Assembly (NCBI GenBank): GCA_947167935.1
Contig: CAMVJU010000021.1
Span: forward strand, 1 to 32,183
Reading direction: 5' to 3'
Origin: an uncultured Prevotellaceae bacterium
GTDB lineage: Bacteria; Bacteroidota; Bacteroidia; Bacteroidales; Bacteroidaceae
DNA: 32,183 nt
Both the position numbers and the translations under genes were made by a program. Below, one piece after another: positions 22,943-30,900 of the stretch (the first letter of the stretch is position 1; every line of letters starts with the position of its first letter). A model generated the notes under the pieces. That model worked only from the letters and a program-made list of their open reading frames with translations. It searched no databases and was not told the origin of the DNA.

Positions 22943-24089
22943 GTTTCTGATGATGGCCATGATGGCATTCTTGGCCAGTGCAACGTTCACCGCTTGCAGC
23001 GATGACGACGATGACAACGACCTGTCGAACTACGAGAAGTATCAACAGGCAGTTAACAAGACTGTGAACGCCCAGAAGAAGAGCGACAAGGTGATCCTGC
23101 TCGTGGCCTTTGGCTCGACTTGGGAACAGGCCTACGACACCTTCGACAAGGTGGTCGAGGACTACAAGGCCAACTTCAGCGGCTGGGATGTGTACCTTTC
23201 GTTCTCCAGCGCTATCTGCATCAACAACGCCCGTGCAGGCGAGAACGTAGCCCCGAAGGACTACTACGATCCTGAGCACTGGCTCACTGCCATTGGTCTG
23301 GCAGGCTACAAGCAGGTGGTTGTACAGTCGCTGCAGGTCATCCCTGGTGAGGAATATCGCCGCGTGCGCGACAGCTATGTGAAGGACTTCATGAACAACC
23401 GCAACGCCGACTTCACCGATGCCTATATGAAGAGTCTCGACCTGAACGTTGTTGTGGGTACGCCGCTAATGGCTGAGGAGAGCGATGCCCAGATACTGGC
23501 CCAGACCCTGAACAACGAAGCCGACGTGAAGGCTGCTGTCGCACAGGGCATCGTCGCCTTTATGGGTCATGGCAACCCCGAGGGCTACGATTACTATGGT
23601 GGCAACATCCGTTACCTGCAGCTTGAGGATGCCCTGCGCCAAATCAACCCCAACTACTATGTGGGTACTGTCGACATGGACGAGACCTATGCCGAGGACG
23701 TGCTGAAGCACATTGAAGGCGGTACGTTTGACTATCAGGTTGGCGACGTGACCAAGAGCATCACCTATCCTGCCAATAACACCAAGAATGCCCAGCTTTT
23801 CGTGCTGATGTCAATTGCCGGTGACCACGCTCACAACGACATGGCCGACGACGAGGACGAGGAGAGCTGGTACTCGATGTTTAATGAAGCCGGTATTGAG
23901 ACCGCTGCCTACGAGACTGCCTTCAAGGAGGCATGCTGGAAGAAGTACAAGAGCGGCGAGGACTATATTCCTGGTCTAGCCGAGCGCAGCGCCGTCCGTA
24001 AGCTGTGGATGAACCACACCCGCGAGGCCATCAATAAGCTTGGCACCGACGAGGCACTTTCAACTCCCACAACGGCTCCTGAGGAATAA
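22929..24089 (+). CDS. CbiK-family chelatase as a probable surface-exposed lipoprotein
   Basis: The 386-residue protein begins with a lipoprotein signal (FTAC, Cys 23) followed by Ser and five Asp. This matches the Bacteroides surface-export signal (Ser plus three or more acidic residues after Cys). The rest is CbiK-like: LLVAFGSTWEQAY (57-69), VQSLQVIPGEEY (132-143), MGHGNPEGYDYY (His 214) and AGDHAHNDMADDEDEESW (His 300). The two histidines correspond to the metal-binding residues of sirohydrochlorin cobaltochelatase CbiK. It lies between two TonB receptors under the B12 riboswitch. Known relatives outside the cytoplasm are periplasmic CbiK of Desulfovibrio and the heme-binding lipoprotein IhtB of Porphyromonas gingivalis. 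Its role may be tetrapyrrole or corrinoid capture, metal removal, or cobalt insertion; I cannot decide. Confidence 0.85.
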   Translation: MNKIKFLMMAMMAFLASATFTACSDDDDDNDLSNYEKYQQAVNKTVNAQKKSDKVILLVAFGSTWEQAYDTFDKVVEDYKANFSGWDVYLSFSSAICINNARAGENVAPKDYYDPEHWLTAIGLAGYKQVVVQSLQVIPGEEYRRVRDSYVKDFMNNRNADFTDAYMKSLDLNVVVGTPLMAEESDAQILAQTLNNEADVKAAVAQGIVAFMGHGNPEGYDYYGGNIRYLQLEDALRQINPNYYVGTVDMDETYAEDVLKHIEGGTFDYQVGDVTKSITYPANNTKNAQLFVLMSIAGDHAHNDMADDEDEESWYSMFNEAGIETAAYETAFKEACWKKYKSGEDYIPGLAERSAVRKLWMNHTREAINKLGTDEALSTPTTAPEE

Positions 24090-24090
24090 A

Positions 24091-26235
24091 ATGTTTTTAC
24101 GTGTATTATTATATAAGATGTCCTTTGGAGGTGCTGTCGTGAGACAGCATCTCCTTCTTCCCTTTCTGCTCGTGGGCTGTGTCACCGCCCAGGCGCAGAT
24201 TCACAAGACATCCATCGATTCGACATCGGCTTCTTCACAGCATTCGACGTCGGATCACGTTAAAAACCTGAACCCCGTAGTGGTGACCGGCTCCGGCCAT
24301 CATCAGCGTCTGAAGTCGACGGCAACGCCCGTCCGCGTGCTCTCCGCTCAGGAAATCAGCGAGCAGGGCATCACCACCTTCGATGCAGCATTGACCCGTA
24401 TGATGCCGCAGGTCTCGATGGCGCCTAACTCCATGGGCACCTTCCTGCGCCTTAACGGACTGGGTAACAAATACATCCTTATTCTGATAAATGGTCAGAA
24501 ACTCTCAGGCGACATCTCCAATAATGTAGACCTGAACCGTATCAACATGAGCCGTGTAAAACGTATCGAGGTGCTCGATGGAGCCGCTTCGTCACTCTAT
24601 GGCTCTGATGCCATCGCAGGTGTCATCAATATCATCACCGACCAGCCCACACAGCAGTTCGTCGGCATCACCAGCGACACCCATGTCAGCGGACATGGCG
24701 TGTTGACAGAGGCCGTCAGCCTCGACATCTACAAAAACGGCTTCGGTTCCTATACCTCGTTTACCCACGACCGCGCCGACAGCTATCAGACTACGGACCT
24801 TGAATACGTCAAAGGTTCTGATACAGAGACACAACAGACAATAGCCCCCTTGTTCACGGGCTATCGCTCAAACATCCTCGGACAGAAATTCACCTACAAC
24901 CCCAATCAGCATCTGGCGTTGAATGCGGGTTTAGACTATTCATATAAAATCACCGACCGCCCTGAGACACGCTCAGACATCACAGGTGGTACCGACTACG
25001 AAATGCGTTACAAGGGCTTCCGTTGGAACGTAGGCGGTATCTACAAATTTACGAGTCGCAATAGCCTGCAGGCCGACTTCACCGTCGACCGCTTCCGTTA
25101 TGGCAAAGAATACGACGTTGAAACGAAGGACTATGCCATCGGCGACTATGTCCAGTCGAAGAAACAACGGATGATGGAGGGCGAGCTCAAGGGCATCCTC
25201 GGCCTCTCGGCCAATTCTACTACCATCTTCGGTGCCGACTGGCGCAAAGACTATCTTACGGCTACCTCGGGCAATATCGACCAGAATGTCTATACCCTTG
25301 CCGCATACGCACAGCACGAGCAGAAGTTTAGTGTGGGGCGTGGTTTTGCCACGGCCACCATCGGTGCCCGTCTTACCCATCACCAGACTTTCTCAAACCA
25401 CTTCACGCCCAAGGCAACCCTCATGTACAGCATCGGCTCTCTGAACCTCCGTGCAACTTACTCCGCTGGATTCCGTGCACCTGGTCTCGACGAGCTCTAT
25501 TACCACTATTTCTCGGTGAATCGTGGCAAACCGCAAATCAGTTTTGGCAATCAGGATCTGAAACCTGAGAAGAGCCATTATTTCTCGCTGAATGCCGAGT
25601 ATCGCGATAACGTGATTGCCGTGAGTTTGACGGGTTATCTCAATCGTATCAACGACATGGTAGTCAAGCAGAATGTAGAAGTAGATGATGCCAGCCGAAC
25701 GATGCTGACGAAAGAGTTCCCAGAGATGACGCAGGATCAAGCAGACAAGATGATGAGTTACGCCCTCTATCAGAATAGCGATAAGGGCGATGTGAAGGGT
25801 GTACAACTCAATGCCTCTGCGAATATTTTCAAGGGCTTTAACCTCTCTGCCAACTACGTCTATACTTACGCCCGCACCAAGAGCGGTGAGGAGTGGAGTG
25901 TGCTGGAACGCAGCATCCGTCATGCCGCCACCATCGCCGCTAACTATCATCATACATGGGGAAAATACGGACTAAACATCAATCTGAATGGGCGCCTGCA
26001 GTCCAAGACCTATTATACAGGCACTTACGAGGATGCCCCTGGATATGGCATCTGGAACCTCCACACCACCCACACCTTCGATTGCACGAAGTGGGCATTC
26101 GTGGAACCCAGTATCGGCATCGACAATCTCTTCGACAAAGTGGATCGTCGCATCGACTCCAGCAACCGCAAGTATGCCCTCTACAGCCCAGGTAGGATGT
26201 TGGTGGTGGGTTTAAAATTGAAATTCAAGAAATGA
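24091..26235 (+). CDS. Second TonB-dependent outer-membrane receptor (BtuB-like)
   Basis: I chose the ATG at 24091 (MFLRVLLYKMSFGG), one base after the previous stop; an ATG at 24118 is also possible. The 714-residue protein has a signal peptide ending VTAQAQ, a TonB-box-like PVVVTGSG, a plug (LRLNGLGNKYILILINGQKLSG, IEVLDGAASSLYGSDAIAGVINI) and a barrel that ends cleanly at VVGLKLKFKK. It resembles the first receptor in plug motifs but differs in the barrel, suggesting a different corrinoid or tetrapyrrole substrate. Its stop overlaps the next start as ATGA, so it belongs to the same operon. Confidence 0.88.
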   Translation: MFLRVLLYKMSFGGAVVRQHLLLPFLLVGCVTAQAQIHKTSIDSTSASSQHSTSDHVKNLNPVVVTGSGHHQRLKSTATPVRVLSAQEISEQGITTFDAALTRMMPQVSMAPNSMGTFLRLNGLGNKYILILINGQKLSGDISNNVDLNRINMSRVKRIEVLDGAASSLYGSDAIAGVINIITDQPTQQFVGITSDTHVSGHGVLTEAVSLDIYKNGFGSYTSFTHDRADSYQTTDLEYVKGSDTETQQTIAPLFTGYRSNILGQKFTYNPNQHLALNAGLDYSYKITDRPETRSDITGGTDYEMRYKGFRWNVGGIYKFTSRNSLQADFTVDRFRYGKEYDVETKDYAIGDYVQSKKQRMMEGELKGILGLSANSTTIFGADWRKDYLTATSGNIDQNVYTLAAYAQHEQKFSVGRGFATATIGARLTHHQTFSNHFTPKATLMYSIGSLNLRATYSAGFRAPGLDELYYHYFSVNRGKPQISFGNQDLKPEKSHYFSLNAEYRDNVIAVSLTGYLNRINDMVVKQNVEVDDASRTMLTKEFPEMTQDQADKMMSYALYQNSDKGDVKGVQLNASANIFKGFNLSANYVYTYARTKSGEEWSVLERSIRHAATIAANYHHTWGKYGLNINLNGRLQSKTYYTGTYEDAPGYGIWNLHTTHTFDCTKWAFVEPSIGIDNLFDKVDRRIDSSNRKYALYSPGRMLVVGLKLKFKK

Positions 26236-26735
26236 AGCAGATATATACGAAGACAGGCGATGACGGGCAAACCTGTCTGCGCGGTGGTGTCCGTGTAGAG
26301 AAAGACGACATCCGCATCGAGACAAACGGACAGATAGACCATCTGAACTCGCTTCTTGGTATCGTCCGTGCAGCCATAGGTAAGCAGGAGGAGCTGCTGG
26401 CCGACATACAGCGTGAGCTGCTGGTAATGATGAGTCATATTGCCACGCCCGATGAGCAAACTAATCCCAAGCCCCTGCACGCAGAGGAACTGACTGCCAG
26501 AATGGAACAGGCCATCGACAGCCTGATGGCAGGACGTACCGTCCCGTTTGTCATTCCTGGCGACAGCCTTGTCACCTCATTCATCCATGCCGCACGAACG
26601 CAGGCACGTACCGTGGAGCGCAGGTTGTGGACGCTCAACAAGCAACATCCCGTCAGTCCCGCCATACTCACCATGATGAACCGCCTCTCTGACTATCTTT
26701 TCGCTTTAGCCCTTAATCACCAAGAAGAAACGTAA
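26232..26735 (+). CDS. pduO: PduO-type ATP:cob(I)alamin adenosyltransferase
   Basis: The 167-residue protein has the PduO-type signature YTKTGDDGQTCLRGG (5-19), RVEKDD and GQIDHLNSLLG, then FVIPGD, ARTQARTVERRLW and MNRLSDYLFALA. It adds the 5'-deoxyadenosyl group to reduced corrinoid. Its position after the receptors suggests adenosylation of imported corrinoids before CobU and CbiB use them. The usual FxxPGG reads FVIPGD here, and the following HxAR region is HAARTQARTVERR; both are mild variants. The start overlaps the receptor stop by 4 nt. Confidence 0.9.
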   Translation: MKQIYTKTGDDGQTCLRGGVRVEKDDIRIETNGQIDHLNSLLGIVRAAIGKQEELLADIQRELLVMMSHIATPDEQTNPKPLHAEELTARMEQAIDSLMAGRTVPFVIPGDSLVTSFIHAARTQARTVERRLWTLNKQHPVSPAILTMMNRLSDYLFALALNHQEET

Positions 26736-27779
26736 ATGACGGAAGGACACGGCGACGACATCTATAGGTATCCAGACATCCGGATCAATTTCAGTTCCAA
26801 CATCTATACCCATGCAGACCTATCGGAACTGGAGGCACATTTGTGCAAGGCCATGAGCCTGATACGCAACTATCCAGAGCCGGAGCCCCATTCCCTTGAA
26901 GCGGCAATAGCCAGGAAATATGGCATTGAAAGGGACCATGTCCTTGTCACCAATGGCGCTACGGAGGCCATCTATCTCATTGCCCAGGCCTTTGGCTTAC
27001 AGAAAGAGCCCGTTAGCGCATATTGCTGCTATCCCACCTTCAGCGAATACGAGGATGCCTGCCGCATGTATGGCATACCCACAAAAGCGCTCACCTCAAA
27101 CTTCTCACCTCTCACCTCACACCTCTCACCTCACCCCTCTCTACTTTGGCTCTGCAATCCTAACAACCCTACGGGCAGCGTATTTTCGAAGGAGGAAATC
27201 ATGCAGTTGGCCGATAGGTTCGACTTCGTCGTCGTGGATCAGTCCTACGAAGACTATACGCTTGCGCCGATGCTCACCCATCAGGAAGCGGCCGCATCCC
27301 GCAACATCCTGCAGCTGCACTCCCTCACCAAGACCTACGCCATTCCCGGGCTGCGTGTCGGCTATGTCATAGCACCGTCCCATATCATCTGCCGCCTCAG
27401 GCATTACGTCCGCCCCTGGTCGGTCAATGTCCTTGCCATAGAAGCAGGGAAATGGCTGATAGAAAACAATGTCCGTGTTCTGCCGGACATGAAGGCCTAT
27501 CTTGCAGAGACAGAACGCCTGCGCCAGCGCTTAAACCAGATACCAGGCATCGAAGCTGCCGAGACCCACACCAGTTTCATCCTTGCGCGAATCATTCCTC
27601 ATACTGCAGCAGAACTAAAGGAATATCTTGCAACAAATCATCACATACTTATCCGTGATGCCTCCAACTTCCGTGGCCTCACCCCTCATCACTTCCGCAT
27701 CTCCACACAGTATCCCCAAGAGAACGACCAGCTCATCTATGCTCTTGAAAGGTGTCATCATACTTCACACGCTGTTTGA
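26736..27779 (+). CDS. cobD: L-threonine-O-3-phosphate decarboxylase (CobD)
   Basis: The 347-residue PLP enzyme of the aminotransferase class I/II fold has NFSSNIY (18-24), NYPEPEPHSLEAAIA, VTNGATEAIYLIAQ (71-84), NPNNPTG (141-147), VVDQSYEDY (167-175) and SLTKTYAIPGLRVGY with Lys 199 as the PLP lysine. It makes aminopropanol phosphate for CbiB. It begins directly after the pduO stop and is the last gene of the riboswitch operon. Residues about 118-136 come from a GTGAGAG-family repeat. The last nine or ten residues (CHHTSHAV) are encoded by DNA that, in another frame, is the start of a cotH remnant, so the C-terminus was probably remodelled. Confidence 0.92.
   Translation: MTEGHGDDIYRYPDIRINFSSNIYTHADLSELEAHLCKAMSLIRNYPEPEPHSLEAAIARKYGIERDHVLVTNGATEAIYLIAQAFGLQKEPVSAYCCYPTFSEYEDACRMYGIPTKALTSNFSPLTSHLSPHPSLLWLCNPNNPTGSVFSKEEIMQLADRFDFVVVDQSYEDYTLAPMLTHQEAAASRNILQLHSLTKTYAIPGLRVGYVIAPSHIICRLRHYVRPWSVNVLAIEAGKWLIENNVRVLPDMKAYLAETERLRQRLNQIPGIEAAETHTSFILARIIPHTAAELKEYLATNHHILIRDASNFRGLTPHHFRISTQYPQENDQLIYALERCHHTSHAV
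27090..27143. repeat. GTGAGAG-family (CTCACCT) micro-repeat inside cobD
   Basis: CTCACCTCAAACTTCTCACC continues as repeated CTCTCACCTCA units. It encodes LTSNFSPLTSHLSPHPSL just before LWLCNPNNPTG, where CobD proteins normally connect directly. It is the opposite-strand form of the repeats in cbiD and cbiHC. Confidence 0.85.
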
Positions 27780-27912
27780 CGCCAAGGTCACTTCGCGCGA
27801 GACATACTTTGACGGATGGATATCTATCATCTCTGAGGGCGGCACGACATTCTATACCGACACGCTGAAGATACGCGGACGCATACAGCAACGTAAGTTG
27901 ATCGTCGAATAA
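27751..27912 (+). pseudogene. Degenerate internal-deletion copy of the CotH-like gene
   Basis: Bases 27784-27882 match 4273-4371 of the cotH gene at 89 of 99 positions (VTSRETY-DGW ... FYTDTLKIRGR). They are joined directly to 27883-27915, which is identical over 33 nt to 5692-5724 (the RIQQRKLIVE end, stop codon and three bases). The 1,320 nt between (440 codons) are absent and the frame is kept. Weaker protein similarity (VIILHTLFDA against VVIHTVDNA) extends back to about 27751, inside the end of cobD. It has no start of its own. Confidence 0.88.
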
Positions 27913-27935
27913 GTTTGAAGCATCGACAAATCGAA

Positions 27936-27975
27936 AAAGAGAGGGTGAGTCTATGATGACCCACCCTCTTTCTTT
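27936..27975. terminator. Bidirectional terminator between the cotH remnant and rpoC
   Basis: AGAGGGTG (27940-27947) pairs with CACCCTCT (27962-27969) across a 14-nt loop. An A-run lies on the left and a T-rich run on the right, so it can end both the minus-strand rpoC transcript and the plus-strand cobalamin operon. Confidence 0.8.
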
Positions 27976-27996
27976 AATGAGATGTCTGATGATCTA

Positions 27997-30900
27997 CTAC
28001 TCGTCGATGACGGAATCCTGCACGAAGTCGAGGACGTTCTTGCGGTTGGCCTGCATGCGCTCGTACTCCTCCTTGGAGCCGACGATGAGCTTGTCGAATT
28101 CGCGCAAGCCTGTGCCGGCGGGGATGAGGTGACCGCAGATGACGTTCTCCTTCATGCCCTCGAGGGTGTCGACCTTACCGCGGATGGCAGCCTCGTTGAG
28201 CACCTTTGTCGTCTCCTGGAAGGAGGCAGCCGACATGAAGCTCTTGGTCTGCAAAGCGGCACGGGTAATACCCTGCAGGATCTGTGTTGACGTGGCGGGC
28301 ACGGCATCGCGCACCTGAACGACCTTGAGGTCGCGGCGCTTCAGCGACGTGTTCTCGTCGCGCAGGCGGCGGGCGGTGACAATCTGACCGGCCTTCAGCT
28401 CCGTGCTGTCGCCAGCGTCGGTCACCACCTTCTTACCCCAGATGCGGTCGTTCTCCTCAGCGAAGTCGAGCTTGTCGACAATCTCCTGCTCGAGGAAGGC
28501 GGTGTCACCTGGATCGTTAATCATCACCTTGCGCATCATCTGGCGCACGATGATCTCGAAGTGCTTGTCGTTGATCTTGATACCCTGCAGACGATAGACG
28601 TCCTGCACCTCGTTGACGATGTACTCCTGCACAGCCGTCGGGCCCTTGATGGCGAGGATGTCGCTGGGCGTGATAGCACCGTCGCTGAGCGGCGTACCGG
28701 CACGCACGGCGTCGTGCTCCTGCACCAAGATCTGCTTCGACAGCGAGACGAGGTACTTGCGCTGGTCGCCAGACTTCGAGGTGACAATGATCTCGCGGTT
28801 GCCACGCTTCACCTTGCCCATAGTGACCTCACCGTCAATCTCGGAGACGACAGCGGGGTTCGACGGGTTGCGGGCCTCGAAGAGCTCGGTGACACGGGGC
28901 AGACCTGCCGTGATGTCACCACCCTTGGCGGCAGCACGCGGAATCTTGACCAGCGTCTCACCCGTCTTCACGGTCTGGCCGTCTTCCACGACGACGTGAC
29001 CACCCACGGGGAAGTTGTAGGTACCAATCTTATCACCATTGGCATCGAGGATGTCGCAGGTGGGCACCCTTGACCTATCCTTCGACTCGATGACGATCTT
29101 CTCGGTCAGGCCCGTGGTCTCGTCGGTCTCAGCACGGAAGGTGTTGCCTTCAATCACATCATTGAACTTCAGCGTACCTGCATACTCGGTAACGATAACG
29201 GCGTTGAAGGGGTCCCATTGGGCAATCTTCACGCCCTTCTTTACCACGTCGCCCGTCTTGTAGTAGAGCGAGGCGCCATAAGGCACGTTGACGGTGGAGA
29301 GGACAATCTTTGTATTGGGGTCGACGAAACGGAGTTCGCCCAGACGGCTGACCACCATTTCGCACTCACGGCCGTCCTCGTCGAAGGGTACGGTACGCAC
29401 CTCCTCGAACTCGAGGCGGGCCTGCTCATACTTCGCCACGATGGTAGCGTTGGCGGCTGCGTTGGCAGCCACACCGCCGGCGTGGAACGTACGCAGAGTA
29501 AGCTGTGTACCCGGCTCACCGATAGCCTGTGCGGCGATGACGCCGACGGCCTCGCCCTTCTGCACCATACGGCGCGTAGCCAGGTTGCGGCCATAGCACT
29601 TGCGGCATACACCCTTCTTCGACTCGCAGGTGAGCACCGAGCGAATCTCAACGCTTTCGATCTCGGCGGCCTCAATCTGCTCGGCCAGGGCCTCAGTAAT
29701 CTCCTCGCCAGCAGGCACGATGACCTCGCCGGTCTTGGGATTGATGACGTCGTGGACGCTGACACGTCCGAGGATGCGCTCGGCCAGGCTGCTGATGACC
29801 TCGTCGCCGCTCTTCAGCGCCGTGCAGACGAGTCCGCGCAGCGTGCCGCAGTCCTCCTCAGTAATAATCACATCGTGCGAAACGTCGACAAGGCGGCGGG
29901 TGAGGTAACCGGCGTCAGCCGTCTTCATGGCGGTATCGGCCAGACCCTTACGTGCACCGTGAGTGGAGATGAAGTACTCCAGCACGGACATGCCTTCCTT
30001 GAAGTTCGACAGAATCGGGTTCTCGATGATCTGGTGTCCCTCGGCACCTGCCTTCTGAGGCTTGGCCATCAGACCGCGGATACCGGAGAGCTGCTTGATC
30101 TGGTCCTTACTACCACGGGCACCGGAGTCGAGCATCATGAACACGGCGTTGAAGCCCTGGTCGGCCTCGGTCATCTCCTTCATCAGGATGTTGCCGATGT
30201 CGTTGTTCACGTGCGTCCAGGTATCGATAACCTGGTTGTAACGCTCGTTATCGGTGATGAAGCCCATGTTATAGTTGTCGGTGATCTGCTGCACCTCGTC
30301 ATTACCCTTGGCAATAAGCTCTGCCTTTTCCTTCGGGATGATGATATCGTCGAGGTTGAACGACAGACCGGCCAGATAAGCCATACGATAGCCGAGGTTC
30401 TTGATGCCGTCGAGGAACGCGCAGGCCTCAGCGAAGCCCACGTTCTTGATAACGTCGGCGATGATGTCGCGCAGGCTCTTCTTCGAGATGACCTTGTTGA
30501 CATAGCCCACCTCAGACGGGATGATGCCATTGACGATAACGCGACCCACGGAGGTCTCCACCTGATGGCGCACCTTGTGGCCATCAACGATGTCGTCGAC
30601 GATGACCTTCACCTGAGCATGCAGGTCGCACTTGCCCTCGTTGTGGGCGATGATAGCCTCCTCAGGTCCGTAGAACGAAAGACCCTCGCCCTTGGCACCC
30701 GGACGGATCTTCGTGATATAGTACAGGCCGAGCACCATATCCTGCGACGGTACAGTGATAGGAGCGCCGTTGGCAGGGTTGAGGATGTTGTGGCTCTGCA
30801 GCATGAGTAGCTGTGCCTCGAGGATGGCCTCATTAGAGAGGGGGAGGTGGACAGCCATCTGGTCGCCATCGAAGTCGGCGTTGAATGCCGTACATGCCAG

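Noticed and set aside
27913..27996. Possible tRNA or small RNA between cotH remnant and rpoC
   Set aside because: Only a terminator stem-loop is present; there is no cloverleaf or promoter box.
29218..30810. 530-codon open frame antisense to rpoC
   Set aside because: It mirrors the strongly conserved rpoC frame, shows no domain or signal, and follows from rpoC codon usage.
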